Origin: Hyphomicrobiales bacterium
GTDB taxonomy: Bacteria > Pseudomonadota > Alphaproteobacteria > Rhizobiales > Rhizobiaceae
DNA length: 64,000 nucleotides
Direction: 5' to 3'
NCBI GenBank assembly: GCA_900465915.1
Contig: UBKJ01000020.1
Location: 1-64,000 of the forward strand
In this document: piece after piece, positions 1 to 9,867 of the stretch
Layout of the letters: each line of letters begins with the position of its first letter
Numbering within the stretch: the stretch's first letter is position 1
Made by a program: the position numbers and the translations under genes
Notes under the pieces: model-generated
Told to the model about the DNA's origin: nothing
Database searches by the model: none
Seen by the model: the letters and a program-made list of their open reading frames with translations, nothing else

Positions 1-42
1 AGCGGGGGCGGGAAGGAACAGGGAGATGAAGCGCCGCGGCAT
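1..42 (-). CDS. Start of an unidentified protein, cut by the window edge
   Basis: Only about 14 codons are visible, beginning with an ATG on the minus strand at position 42, about 20 bases downstream of the M16 peptidase stop and on the same strand. A G-rich tract just upstream could serve as a ribosome binding site. In related Hyphomicrobiales I recall a GNAT acetyltransferase gene downstream of this peptidase, but the fragment is too short to show any domain. Spacing and orientation are consistent with operon continuation; identity is not established. Confidence 0.35.
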   Translation of the reverse strand, partial: MPRRFISLFLPAPA

Positions 43-62
43 GACCGTATCCCCCCGTCGTC

Positions 63-1361
63 TCAGCGTCCGATCGCCTTGGCCTGCCGTCCGCCGCTGG
101 TCGACAGCGCCTCCGACAGGTCGTCGAAGCTCATCAGCCGGCCGACTGGGCCGACGCCGGCGATGGTGGGCTTGCTGTCGAGGAACAGCCGCCCGGCGAG
201 GTCGGTCAGCCGCTCGGGCGTGATCAGCGACAGCCGGTCCATCAACTCGCCATTGGTGACGGGGCGGCCGTAGAGCAGGAACTGGCGGGCGATCTGCCCG
301 GCGCGGCTGGCCGCGCTTTCCTGCGACATCATCAAGCTGGCGCGGTATTGCGCGCGGGCGCGGTCGACCTCCTCGACGCTGATCGATTCGGCCGCCTTGC
401 GCAATTCGTCGATGATGACCGGCACCAGCTCTACCAGCTCGTCGCGGCCGGTGGCGGCGTGGACGCCGAACAGGCCGGTGTCCGAGAAGCCCCAGTGGAA
501 GGCGTAGACCGAATAGCACAGGCCGCGCTTCTCGCGCACTTCCTGGAACAGGCGCGAGGACATGCCGCCGCCCAGCACCATGGACAAAAGCTGTGAGGCG
601 TAGAAGTCGCGCACGTGATAGGCGCGGCCCTCGAAGCCGATCAGCACCTGCGCGTCCATCAATTCGCGGTTCTCGCGGAAGTCGCCGCCGACGTAGTGGG
701 CGAGGTCCAGCGTCGGCGCGGTGTTGTGCGGGCGGAAGCCGCCGAGCCGCTTCTCCACCTCGCGCACGAAGGCGTCGTGGTCGACGCCGCCGGCCGCCGT
801 CACCACCATGCGGTCGGCGCTGTATTGCTCGTCCATATACTGGCGCAGGTCGGCGGAGGTGAAGGAGGCCACCGTCTCCGGCTCGCCGAGGATGGCGCGG
901 CCGATGGGCTGGTGGCGATAGGCGGTCTCGGTGAAGCGGTCGAAGACGATGTCGTCGGGCGTGTCGTGCGCCGCGCCGATCTCCTGCATGATGACCTGCT
1001 TCTCGCGCTCCAATTCGTCCTCGTCGAATTTCGACGCGGTCAGGATGTCGGAGAGGATGTCGATGGCCAGCGGCATGTCGTCCCGCATCACGCGGGCGTA
1101 ATAGGAGGTGGTCTCCACGCTGGTGGCGGCGTTGATCTCGCCGCCGACATTCTCGATATGCGAGGCGATCTCCCAGGCCGAGCGGTTCTCCGTGCCCTTG
1201 AACGCCATGTGCTCCAGGAGATGCGCGATGCCGTGCCGGTCCGAGGCCTCGTTGCGCGCCCCGGCCTTGACCCAGATGCCGAGCGCGGCGCTTTCCACAT
1301 GCGGCATGGAATCCGTGGCGATCGTCAGACCGTTGGAAAGCTGCGTTACTTGTACGTCCAT
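63..1361 (-). CDS. M16 family zinc peptidase (processing-peptidase-like)
   Basis: A 432-residue pitrilysin-family zinc metallopeptidase of the single-chain, mitochondrial-processing-peptidase-like type common in alphaproteobacteria. The inverted zinc motif HLLEH is at residues 47-51 and the third ligand glutamate is near residue 127 in an IMQEI context, giving the family's HxxEH-x75-E spacing. The second half contains the R/Y-rich substrate-binding region (LGGGMSSRLFQEVREKRGLCY). No signal peptide is visible, so a cytoplasmic location is inferred. It lies downstream of thrC on the same strand, separated by about 135 bases that carry a degenerate repeat, so it may have its own promoter. Substrate unknown. 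Confidence 0.93.
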   Translation of the reverse strand: MDVQVTQLSNGLTIATDSMPHVESAALGIWVKAGARNEASDRHGIAHLLEHMAFKGTENRSAWEIASHIENVGGEINAATSVETTSYYARVMRDDMPLAIDILSDILTASKFDEDELEREKQVIMQEIGAAHDTPDDIVFDRFTETAYRHQPIGRAILGEPETVASFTSADLRQYMDEQYSADRMVVTAAGGVDHDAFVREVEKRLGGFRPHNTAPTLDLAHYVGGDFRENRELMDAQVLIGFEGRAYHVRDFYASQLLSMVLGGGMSSRLFQEVREKRGLCYSVYAFHWGFSDTGLFGVHAATGRDELVELVPVIIDELRKAAESISVEEVDRARAQYRASLMMSQESAASRAGQIARQFLLYGRPVTNGELMDRLSLITPERLTDLAGRLFLDSKPTIAGVGPVGRLMSFDDLSEALSTSGGRQAKAIGR

Positions 1362-1410
1362 CAGCGAACTGCTCCCTAGAGCCTTTCCGGCGAAAGCGCG
1401 AGGCGGCCTT

Positions 1411-1475
1411 GCGCGCGGAAATGCGTAAAAACAAAGAGATAGAACGGTCCCGCGCTGTCGGAGAAAACAGGAGCC
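1411..1475. repeat. Degenerate dispersed intergenic repeat, copy A
   Basis: The gap between thrC and the M16 peptidase gene contains a core, ATGCGT followed by an A-rich ACAAAGAGATAGAACGG stretch and then CTGTCGGA. It recurs in degraded form near 24532-24575 and, in reverse orientation, near 52607-52640. The arrangement resembles the small intergenic repeats known from rhizobial genomes. I aligned it by eye only. Confidence 0.45.
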
Positions 1476-1497
1476 GCCCTGGCGCTCCCGCTCTTCC

Positions 1498-2898
1498 TCA
1501 GCGCCCGGCCGACGCTCTTGAGTGGCGATTTACGTATTCTTCCACGATTTTCAGGTCGTTGTGAAGAACTGTGAAGCTTTCTTTTCGCCGCATCAGGTCG
1601 GAAAGCCGGGCCGGCAGGGCGGGCGAGACGCCGCAAGCGGCCTCGACCGCGGCGGGAAACTTGGCCGGATGGGCGGTGGCCAGCGCCACCATCGCGGCGG
1701 CGGACACGTTTTCGCGAGCGACCTTCACGCCGATGGCCGAATGCGGGTCGAGCAGGTAGCCGTCGCGCTCCAGCACCGACTTGATGGTCGCCGCCGTCTC
1801 CTCGACGGTCGAGCGGCCGGCGGAGAACTCGGCGCGGATGGCGGCGAGCGGCTTGTCGGCGATGGTGAAGCCGCCCGACTGCTTCAGCCCGTCCATCAGC
1901 CCGCGCACCGCGCCGGCGTCGCGCCCGTGCGCCTCGAACAGCAGCCGCTCGAAATTGGACGAGATCTGGATGTCCATCGACGGCGAGGTGGTCTGCGCCA
2001 CGCCCTTCATCTCGTAGGCGCCGGTGGAAAGCGTGCGGGCCAGGATGTCGTTGTCGTTGGTGGCGACGATCAGCCGCTCGATCGGCAGGCCCATGCGCTT
2101 GGCGACGTAGCCGGCGAAGATGTCGCCGAAATTGCCGGTCGGCACGGTGAAGGAGACCGGCCGGTCCGGCGCGCCGAGGCTGAGCGCGGCGGTGAAGTAA
2201 TAGACCACCTGCGGCATGATGCGCGCCCAGTTGATCGAGTTGACGCCCGACAGCGACAGCGCGTCGCGGAAGGCGAGGTCGTTGAACATGCCTTTGACGA
2301 GGTTTTGGCAGTCGTCGAAATTGCCCTCGATGGAAAGCGCGTGCACGTTGGCGTGGCCCGACGTGGTCATCTGGCGCTGCTGCACCGGCGACACGCGGCC
2401 GTTGGGGAACAGGATGAAGATGTCGGCGCGGTCGCGCCCGCCGAAGGCCTCGATGGCCGCGCCGCCGGTGTCGCCCGAGGTGGCGCCGACGATGGTGGCC
2501 CTTTCGCCGCGCGCGGCCAGCACATGGTCCATCAGCCGGGCGAGGAGCTGCATCGCCACGTCCTTGAAGGCCAGCGTCGGGCCGTGGAACAGCTCCAGCA
2601 CATATTCGTTGGCGCCGGTCTGCACCAGCGGGCAGACGGCGTCGTGGCGGAAGGAGGCGTAGGCCTCGCGCACCATGCGGGAAAAATCGGCCTCGGCGAT
2701 CTCCCCGCCGACGAAGGGGGTCAGCACCGCCAGCGCCACGTCGGCGTAGGACTTGCCGCGCAGGGCGCGGATTTCGGCGGCCGAGAACTGCGGATAGGAT
2801 TGCGGCAGGTAGAGCCCGCCGTCGCGCGCCAGACCGGCCAGAAGCGCGTCGCTGAACCCCAGAACCGGCGCTTCCCCGCGCGTGCTTGCATATTTCAT
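1498..2898 (-). CDS. thrC: Threonine synthase
   Basis: A 466-residue PLP enzyme converting O-phospho-L-homoserine to L-threonine in the cytoplasm. The N-terminal threonine synthase domain is followed by the PLP lysine at about residue 112 in the motif HGPTLAFKDVAMQ. The phosphate-binding segment GATSGDTGGAA and the SINWARIMPQ and PTGNFGDI motifs are present. Length and architecture fit the long bacterial/fungal class. It is upstream of the M16 peptidase on the same strand. The ATG at 2898 gives the canonical MKYxSTRG N-terminus of the family. Confidence 0.97.
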   Translation of the reverse strand: MKYASTRGEAPVLGFSDALLAGLARDGGLYLPQSYPQFSAAEIRALRGKSYADVALAVLTPFVGGEIAEADFSRMVREAYASFRHDAVCPLVQTGANEYVLELFHGPTLAFKDVAMQLLARLMDHVLAARGERATIVGATSGDTGGAAIEAFGGRDRADIFILFPNGRVSPVQQRQMTTSGHANVHALSIEGNFDDCQNLVKGMFNDLAFRDALSLSGVNSINWARIMPQVVYYFTAALSLGAPDRPVSFTVPTGNFGDIFAGYVAKRMGLPIERLIVATNDNDILARTLSTGAYEMKGVAQTTSPSMDIQISSNFERLLFEAHGRDAGAVRGLMDGLKQSGGFTIADKPLAAIRAEFSAGRSTVEETAATIKSVLERDGYLLDPHSAIGVKVARENVSAAAMVALATAHPAKFPAAVEAACGVSPALPARLSDLMRRKESFTVLHNDLKIVEEYVNRHSRASAGR

Positions 2899-3093
2899 GT
2901 CGTCGTGCCTTCGTTGGGGCCTTCGTTGCGGCGAGAATGGAAATGCATAGGCCGCCGCCGGAGGCCCCGCAAGTTTTTAAAGCATTGTCTTGCGGACAGG
3001 CTTGCTCTCGACGCCGAAAAACGGGAAAACGTCATCGCGCTACGCATGTCGCAGTGATATAGAACGGATCGATCAGTGCAGGAAACCCGGTTT

Positions 3094-3663
3094 ATGCAGA
3101 AAGCCTTACAGAATCGTTCATCGTCCCTCCTCGCGACGGTCTTGCTCGCGGCGCTGGCCGGCTGCTCGACCACCGGCGGCGACAAGCCCGCGGCGGCCCC
3201 CGAGCGCATCAAGGAATCGGAGCTGCGCGCCTATTGCCCGGCGGTGGCGCTGCGCGACAACAGCGCCTATTACAACAGCTACGAGCGCGGCGGCGACAAG
3301 GACCCCAATCGCCTGATCTACCAGGCCTCGCTCACCGACGCGACCCGCGCCTGCCAGTATGGCGAGGGGACCATCACCATGGAGATCGCCGCGGCGGGCC
3401 GCGTGGTGCCGGGGCCGAAATACCAGGGCGGCGCGGTCAGCGTGCCGGTGCGCGTCACGGTGCTCCAGGGCGACCAGACGCTCTATTCCAAGGTCGAGCA
3501 GCAGACCGTCTCCATGAGCGGCGACGTGGCCGGCCAGTTCGTGGTCAACCAGAAGGGCGTCACCTTCCCGACGCCGTCGACCCACGACATCCAGATCTTC
3601 GTCGGCCTCGACGAGCATCCGGCCGCCGCCGCCAAGCCGGCCGGCAAGCGCAAGCGAAAATAA
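3094..3663 (+). CDS. Conserved outer-membrane lipoprotein of unknown function
   Basis: A 189-residue protein with a lipoprotein signal: basic N-terminus, hydrophobic stretch SLLATVLLAALAG, and a lipobox LAGC with Cys near residue 25. The mature part is a compact beta-rich region with a Lys/Arg-rich C-terminus (KPAGKRKRK). I chose ATG 3094 because AGGAAA sits about 10 bases upstream; an in-frame GTG at 3076 would add six residues. It is monocistronic, divergent from thrC and followed by a perfect terminator. I do not recognise a functional domain; the sequence resembles conserved rhizobial lipoproteins of unknown role. Confidence 0.85.
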   Translation: MQKALQNRSSSLLATVLLAALAGCSTTGGDKPAAAPERIKESELRAYCPAVALRDNSAYYNSYERGGDKDPNRLIYQASLTDATRACQYGEGTITMEIAAAGRVVPGPKYQGGAVSVPVRVTVLQGDQTLYSKVEQQTVSMSGDVAGQFVVNQKGVTFPTPSTHDIQIFVGLDEHPAAAAKPAGKRKRK

Positions 3664-3691
3664 GGCGGCCAAGGCCCGTCCTATCGATCCG

Positions 3692-3726
3692 GCGGATGCG
3701 CGGTTTTCCCGCGCATCCGCTTTTTT
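3692..3726 (+). terminator. Intrinsic terminator after the lipoprotein gene
   Basis: A perfect 12-bp stem (3692-3703 with 3709-3720) with a 5-base loop is followed directly by six T residues. It lies 29 bases after the lipoprotein stop codon. Confidence 0.92.
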
Positions 3727-3898
3727 ATGCGCACACGCCCGCGAAATGCGCCCGGCCTGCACGACAAGGTTGTGGATGACGCCTTTCTCCCTCGTTCGCG
3801 CGAATGGCCATTTCCGATCCTTCGGCTAAGATCGGCGCATTGCATGACGGAGCATGACGGGGGCTCCCCCGGCGGCTTGATATAGCGCAATCTTTCCG

Positions 3899-5479
3899 GT
3901 GGACGTGGCGATGCGGTTTTATCGCGGGGGCTTTTCGAGGCCGCTATGGCTGGTCGTTCTGCTGCTCGTCCTGACCGGGGCGCTGGCGGGGCGATGGGCC
4001 GGCGCGCGCGTGGCGGCGCTCGAGGAGCGTCGCGAGATGGAGAGCTACATGGCGGCGCTGCTGTCGCAGTCGGGCCGGCTGCTGACGGCGGCCGATCACG
4101 CGCTCGACGCCGCGGCGCGCTCGCCCTTCGCGCCCTGCTCGCCCGAAGACCTGGCCTATCTGCGCCGGCTGGTCTTCTCCGCCTATCAGGTCAAGGATAT
4201 CGGCCGCGTCGAGGACGGGCGGCGGCGCTGCTCGACCATGCTGGGCGACGCGGGCGGCGGGCGGCTCACGCTTTCGCCCGACGGCCTGGGCGTCTACGCC
4301 GATCCGGGCGGGCCGGCCATGGTCAGGGGCGACGCCAATGTGGTGCTGAGCGCCGCGGCGCTCGATCCCATGCAGACGCCGCGCTACGCCTATGCGGTTT
4401 TCCGCGCCGACCCGGCGCGCCGCCGCTTCGCGCCGCTCTACGCCTATCCCGCCGACGAGCGGCTGACGCGCGCCTTCGAGACGCCGATGGACGCCTCGGC
4501 CGAAGACGGCGCGGCGCGCCGCTGCGACGCCGGGGCCGGGCTGTGCGTGGCCCTGCGCTCCCATGTCGAGGCCGGCGGCGGCGGGCTGGCGCGCGCCTGC
4601 CTCGCCACGGCGCTGGGGGCGCTGGCCGGCGGCTGCCTCGGCCTGGGGCTCGCGCTCTACGGCGCCCGCGACCGCAGCCTCGCGGCGCGGCTCCGCAAGG
4701 CGCTCAGGACCGGCGGCCTCGACCGCGTCTATCAGCCGGTGGTCAGCATCGCCGACGGCCGGCTGACCGGCTTCGAGGCGCTGCTGCGCTGGGAGGTGCG
4801 CAAGGGCGATTTCGTGCCGCCGGACGTCTTTATCGGCAAGGCCGAGGAGAAGGGCCTGATCCGCCGGCTCACCGCCTATGTCATCGATGGCGTGCTGGCC
4901 GACATGGGCGCCTGCCTGCGCGCCCATCCGGAACTCAGCGTCAACGTCAACATCGCCGCCGCCGACCTGCGCGAGCCCGGCTTCGTCGAGGGGCTGGAGC
5001 GGCGGCTGGCGCGCGCCGGCGTGCCGCCGCGCCAGATCGGGCTGGAGCTGACCGAGCGCACGGCGGTGGATTTCGCCGGCTCCGGCGGCGATCTCGCCCG
5101 GCTGCGCGCCGCCGGCCACCGCATCTATATCGACGATTTCGGCGCCGGCTATTCCAGCCTCGCTTATCTGGGCGAGACCCATGTCGACGCCATCAAGATC
5201 GACAAGGCCTTCACCCGCACCGTGGGGCTGGCCGAGGGCGAGGCGGTGTCGATCGTGCCGCAGATCGTCTCCATGGCGCGCGAGCACGGGCTCGACATCG
5301 TGGTGGAGGGGGTGGAGACGGAAAAGCAGCTCGCCTGCTTCCGCGCGCTCGACGGCGCGCTTTACGGCCAGGGCTGGCTGTTCGGCAAGCCGGTGCCGGC
5401 CGAGGAGGCGCGGGCGCTGGCCGGCGCCGGCAGGCCCGGGCGCCGCCGCGCCCGCCGCCGCAAGCCCGAACCGGCCTGA
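3899..5479 (+). CDS. CSS-motif/EAL cyclic-di-GMP phosphodiesterase
   Basis: A 526-residue membrane protein predicted to hydrolyse c-di-GMP. A transmembrane helix (about residues 15-35) leads into a periplasmic domain with cysteines near residues 80 (PCSPED) and 111 (RRCSTM), matching the CSS-motif redox sensor layout. A second helix (about 226-250) is followed by a cytoplasmic EAL domain from about residue 263. The signature is FEALLRW, with the metal and catalytic motifs ELTER, IDDFGAGYSS and VVEGVET, so it looks enzymatically competent. No GGDEF domain is present. In enterobacterial CSS-EAL proteins the periplasmic disulfide state controls activity; the same is inferred here. GTG 3899 is the annotated start; ATG 3911 is possible. 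Confidence 0.9.
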   Translation: MDVAMRFYRGGFSRPLWLVVLLLVLTGALAGRWAGARVAALEERREMESYMAALLSQSGRLLTAADHALDAAARSPFAPCSPEDLAYLRRLVFSAYQVKDIGRVEDGRRRCSTMLGDAGGGRLTLSPDGLGVYADPGGPAMVRGDANVVLSAAALDPMQTPRYAYAVFRADPARRRFAPLYAYPADERLTRAFETPMDASAEDGAARRCDAGAGLCVALRSHVEAGGGGLARACLATALGALAGGCLGLGLALYGARDRSLAARLRKALRTGGLDRVYQPVVSIADGRLTGFEALLRWEVRKGDFVPPDVFIGKAEEKGLIRRLTAYVIDGVLADMGACLRAHPELSVNVNIAAADLREPGFVEGLERRLARAGVPPRQIGLELTERTAVDFAGSGGDLARLRAAGHRIYIDDFGAGYSSLAYLGETHVDAIKIDKAFTRTVGLAEGEAVSIVPQIVSMAREHGLDIVVEGVETEKQLACFRALDGALYGQGWLFGKPVPAEEARALAGAGRPGRRRARRRKPEPA

Positions 5480-5556
5480 ACCCACTTGAGGCGGTAACCA
5501 AAAGTAGAGCATATCGATGAAACGAAAGGTAATAAATTCAGGCTAGTCTCGCCGCC

Positions 5557-5754
5557 ATGGAACAGAAATACGAAGCCGTGCTTGAACCGACCGACACCTG
5601 GGCGATCTTCGACGTCGCCACGGGAGAGCCGGCCGTCCTCGAAAACCGCCTTCTGATCGGCCTTCGCAAGGAAGAGGTCGAGCCGCTCCTGGCCGCGCTC
5701 AACGCGCAGGCGGAAGGAAACGGCAAGGGCAAGGGAAGCCGCAGCGTGGCCTGA
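5557..5754 (+). CDS. Small conserved hypothetical protein (65 aa)
   Basis: A 65-residue soluble protein, acidic in the middle with a basic glycine/lysine-rich tail. The N-terminal segment TWAIFDVATGEPA suggests a single small folded domain resembling short uncharacterised proteins of Hyphomicrobiales. It lies alone between the EAL gene and a convergent HAD gene. Codon use is native (G/C at third positions). No function can be assigned. Confidence 0.65.
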   Translation: MEQKYEAVLEPTDTWAIFDVATGEPAVLENRLLIGLRKEEVEPLLAALNAQAEGNGKGKGSRSVA

Positions 5755-5790
5755 CCGGCCGCGCCGCAAGGAACCGGGATAGGCCGCGCC

Positions 5791-6477
5791 TCAGGCGTCG
5801 GCCCAGATCGACAGGGCCTCGATGACGCTGGCGAGGTCGCGATGGCGGCGGATGACGGTCTCGGCGCCCGCGTCGGTCAGCTTGTCGGCATGGCCGGGAT
5901 AGCTGTGCGCGCCGCCGGTGAAGCCGATCACCCGCATGCCCGCCGCCCGCGCCGCGTGCACGCCATGGGCGGAATCCTCCACCACGATGACCGAGGCCGG
6001 ATCGACGCCGAATTCCTTCGCCGCATGCAGATAGACGTCCGGCGCGGGCTTGGTGCGGCCCGTGCCCACTTCCGGCGCCGAGAAGATATGCGGCGCGAAC
6101 AAGTCATAAAGCCCGACGCGCGTCAGCATCATCTCCAGCCGCTCGCCGGTCGAGTTGGAGCAGATGCATTTCGGCAGCTTCAGCGCCGAGACCACCTCGA
6201 CGATGTCCTCCACCGCCTGCACTTCGTTCTTGAGCTTTTCGTCGAGGAGCCGCTCGGATTTCTCCAGCAGCGAGGCCGAGATCGGGATGCCCGCATCGCG
6301 CTCGACGGCGATGAGGATGTCCTTCCACGGCAGGCCGGCGTAGCGCTCGGCCATCTCGTCGGCGGCGATCGGGAAGCCCGCCTCGGTGAGCAGCGTCGAT
6401 TCGACCTCCGCCGCCAGGATTTCGGAGTCCACCAGAACGCCGTCGCAATCGAAGATGATGAGGGACGGAGCCGCCAT
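5791..6477 (-). CDS. HAD-superfamily phosphatase (phosphoglycolate/beta-PGM type)
   Basis: A 228-residue HAD hydrolase. Motif I DCDGVLVDSE is at the N-terminus with nucleophile and acid Asp residues; motif II is CSNSTGE; the motif III Lys and motif IV are in RTKPAPDVYLHAA and VVVEDSAHGVHAA. The small alpha-helical cap after motif I is of subclass IA type. It probably dephosphorylates a small sugar or organic phosphate; the exact substrate cannot be read from sequence. I place the start at ATG 6477 because GAGG lies just upstream and the protein then begins right at motif I. A longer frame to 6546 is probably untranslated. Confidence 0.88.
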   Translation of the reverse strand: MAAPSLIIFDCDGVLVDSEILAAEVESTLLTEAGFPIAADEMAERYAGLPWKDILIAVERDAGIPISASLLEKSERLLDEKLKNEVQAVEDIVEVVSALKLPKCICSNSTGERLEMMLTRVGLYDLFAPHIFSAPEVGTGRTKPAPDVYLHAAKEFGVDPASVIVVEDSAHGVHAARAAGMRVIGFTGGAHSYPGHADKLTDAGAETVIRRHRDLASVIEALSIWADA

Positions 6478-6568
6478 GTGAGAACCTCGCTTTCCGGGAA
6501 ACAGCCGCCCCCGCGGGGGCGAAAACGGCCGCAGAGCTACACCCATCCGCCCGCGAGGTCAAATTTCC

Positions 6569-8356
6569 TCACACCTCGCCGGACACCTCGCGGCGGCGGC
6601 GGTCCAGCTCTTCGCTGTAGCGGCGCAGCGTGTGGCTTTCGCTGAGCAGGCCCAGCACCCGGCGGTCCTTGGCGTTGTCGACCACGGCCAGCGCTTCGCT
6701 TTCCGCCCGGTCGAAGCGCGCCACCGCCTCCTTGGCGTTCATCTGCGGCAGCAGGAACTCGTCCTCGTAGCGCAGCAATTCGCGGATGCTGTGATGCTCC
6801 TCGACGATGTCGAAGCTGCTGGAATAGACCTCCGGCACCGGGATCATGCCGACATAGCGCCCCTGCGGGTCCACCGCGACGACGCGCTGGGTGGAGCCGA
6901 GCGGGAAATCGTGCCGGAAGGTCTCGACGTCGATGTCGATGGGCACGGTGCGCACGTCGTGGCGCATCATGCGCGCCACGGTGAGGTCGCGGATCCAGCC
7001 GATGTCGTGCGCCGAGCGGATCGCCTCGCCGCGCAGGTGGAAGCGCCAGGTGGCGAAGGAGTAGCCGAAGGTCTTGCGCACCATCAGCGACGACGACACC
7101 ACGGCCCCCAGCACCAGCATGGAGATGGGGAAGTCGCCGGTCAGCTCCAGCGCCAGGAAGGTCATGGTCATCGGCCCGCCGACGATGGCGACGGCGAGCG
7201 AGCTCATGCCGATGACGGCGTAGACGTCGGGCCCGAGCGGCATGGTCAGCGCCATGCCGGCGGCGGAGGCGAACAACTTGCCCGCCAGCGCGCCCAAAAA
7301 CAGCGAGGCGAAGAACAGGCCGCCGCGGAAGCCCGCGCCGATGGAGACGGCCGAGGCCAGCGACTTGGCGAGGATCAGCATCAGCAGCGCCGGAATGGTG
7401 ATGTCGGCCCTGAGGTCGATATGCAGCGCCCCGTGGCCCGAGGCCAGCACCTGCGGCGAGAAGAAGGCGATGCCGCCCACCAGCACGCCGCCCAGCGCCG
7501 GCGCCAGCACGTTGGGCACCACGCTGCGCCGCGCCACGCGCTCGACCAGCGTGACGCCGCGCATGATGAGGATGGCGAGCCCGGCGCAGAGGAAGCCCAG
7601 CGCCAGCGCCGGCACGTAGTCGCTGGCCTTGACGGTCTCGATGGGGCCGATCTCGATGATGAAGGCCGAGGCGCCGATGGCGCGCGTGACCAGCGTGCTG
7701 ACGATGGCGGCCACCACGACCGGGGCCAGAGTGGCGATGGAGTAGACGCCGATGATGAGCTCGAAGGCGTAGAAGGAGCCGGTGAGCGGCGCGTTGAAGG
7801 CGCTGGCGATGGCCGCCGCCGCCCCGCAGCCGACAAGCGTGCGCAGGTCGGCGCGGCGCAGCTTCAGCGCCCGGCCGATGCGCGAGGCGAAGCCGCTGGC
7901 GAGCTGCGTATAGGCCGCCTCCAGCCCCACCGAGGCGCCGAAGCCGTTGGAGATCAGGTTCTGCCCGACCAGGATGAAGCTGTCGGTCAGCGACAGCCGG
8001 CCGCCATGCAGCGCGTTGGCCTCGATGGGGTCGACGATGGGGCGCTTGCGCCAGCGCGACAGCACCCAGATCACCACGCCCATCAGGACGCCGCCCGCCG
8101 CCGGCGCCACGAAGGCGCTGGGCATGAGCTGCGCCGCCGAGCTGAGCCGCTCGTCGGGGGCGATGGCGAAGATCGCCTGGTGCATCCATTGCGAGACGGC
8201 GCTGATGCCGGCGACGCTGAGGCCCGAAATGACGCCGATCACGGCCCCCGCGATGGCGAGGCCGATTTCGCTGCTGCGCACGATCGCCCGCATGCGGAAG
8301 GGGACGAAAAAGGCCCGCAGATATTTGTTGTGCCGCAACTGCGCGAAATTGGTCAT
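6569..8356 (-). CDS. CLC-family chloride channel/antiporter with CBS domains
   Basis: A 595-residue integral membrane protein. About the first 430 residues form the 10-12 helix CLC core, with family segments GFGASVGLEAAYTQ, SAFNAPLTGSFYAFE and GAGFRGGLFFASLFLGAL. The C-terminal 150 residues form a CBS pair that could bind nucleotides. The gating-glutamate region reads GLEAA instead of the usual GREGP, and the first canonical GSGIP motif is not recognisable, so the transported anion and mechanism are uncertain. It is divergent from ccrM across a 300-base gap. Confidence 0.9.
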   Translation of the reverse strand: MTNFAQLRHNKYLRAFFVPFRMRAIVRSSEIGLAIAGAVIGVISGLSVAGISAVSQWMHQAIFAIAPDERLSSAAQLMPSAFVAPAAGGVLMGVVIWVLSRWRKRPIVDPIEANALHGGRLSLTDSFILVGQNLISNGFGASVGLEAAYTQLASGFASRIGRALKLRRADLRTLVGCGAAAAIASAFNAPLTGSFYAFELIIGVYSIATLAPVVVAAIVSTLVTRAIGASAFIIEIGPIETVKASDYVPALALGFLCAGLAILIMRGVTLVERVARRSVVPNVLAPALGGVLVGGIAFFSPQVLASGHGALHIDLRADITIPALLMLILAKSLASAVSIGAGFRGGLFFASLFLGALAGKLFASAAGMALTMPLGPDVYAVIGMSSLAVAIVGGPMTMTFLALELTGDFPISMLVLGAVVSSSLMVRKTFGYSFATWRFHLRGEAIRSAHDIGWIRDLTVARMMRHDVRTVPIDIDVETFRHDFPLGSTQRVVAVDPQGRYVGMIPVPEVYSSSFDIVEEHHSIRELLRYEDEFLLPQMNAKEAVARFDRAESEALAVVDNAKDRRVLGLLSESHTLRRYSEELDRRRREVSGEV

Positions 8357-8550
8357 GGGCGGATCGGGGACGGTATGAGATCGGTCTCGGGGCGTGGAAA
8401 GGGGCCGCGCGAAGACGGTTGGCGAACCTTACCAGCCCCGCGGCCCACGGTCCACCTCTGCATAAGGATCGCGGTTTTAAGATGGCGGCGGCGAAAAAGC
8501 CGGAAAAAGGCCGCGCCCATGCCCCCGCGAAACGGCGCTTTCGCGGCCGG

Positions 8551-8566
8551 TTAAGAAAAGTTTTAC
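8551..8566 (+). promoter_or_regulatory. Candidate CtrA box 1 upstream of ccrM
   Basis: TTAA, seven bases, then TTTAC: a one-mismatch fit to the CtrA consensus TTAA-N7-TTAAC. It lies about 90 bases upstream of the ccrM start. A second copy with the same half-sites lies 34 bases downstream. CtrA activation of ccrM is established in Caulobacter. Confidence 0.6.
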
Positions 8567-8584
8567 GATTTCAACCACTTGGCG

Positions 8585-8600
8585 TTAACGCCATATTTAC
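8585..8600 (+). promoter_or_regulatory. Candidate CtrA box 2 upstream of ccrM
   Basis: TTAA, seven bases, then TTTAC, with half-sites identical to the box at 8551. It is about 57 bases upstream of the ccrM ATG, a plausible position for an activator overlapping the -35 region. The rest of the 300-base clc-ccrM gap shows no other feature I can support. Confidence 0.6.
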
Positions 8601-8653
8601 CCTGTCCGGTAACCATAGCGTCAAGTATTTTGCGTCCACCAGTAATCGAGTAA

Positions 8654-9790
<1,137 letters not shown>

Positions 9791-9830
9791 CAATTTCCCA
9801 TCGGACGACCTCCAGCAACTGTCTGATAGG

Positions 9831-9867
9831 AAGACGCCCGAAGCGCGAGCTTCGGGCGTCTTGCGTT
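9831..9867. terminator. Hairpin terminator between ccrM and mutY
   Basis: A perfect 14-bp stem (9831-9844 with 9849-9862) with a four-base loop is followed by GCGTTT. It sits between convergent genes and probably terminates ccrM transcripts. The T tract is short, so efficiency is uncertain. Confidence 0.7.
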
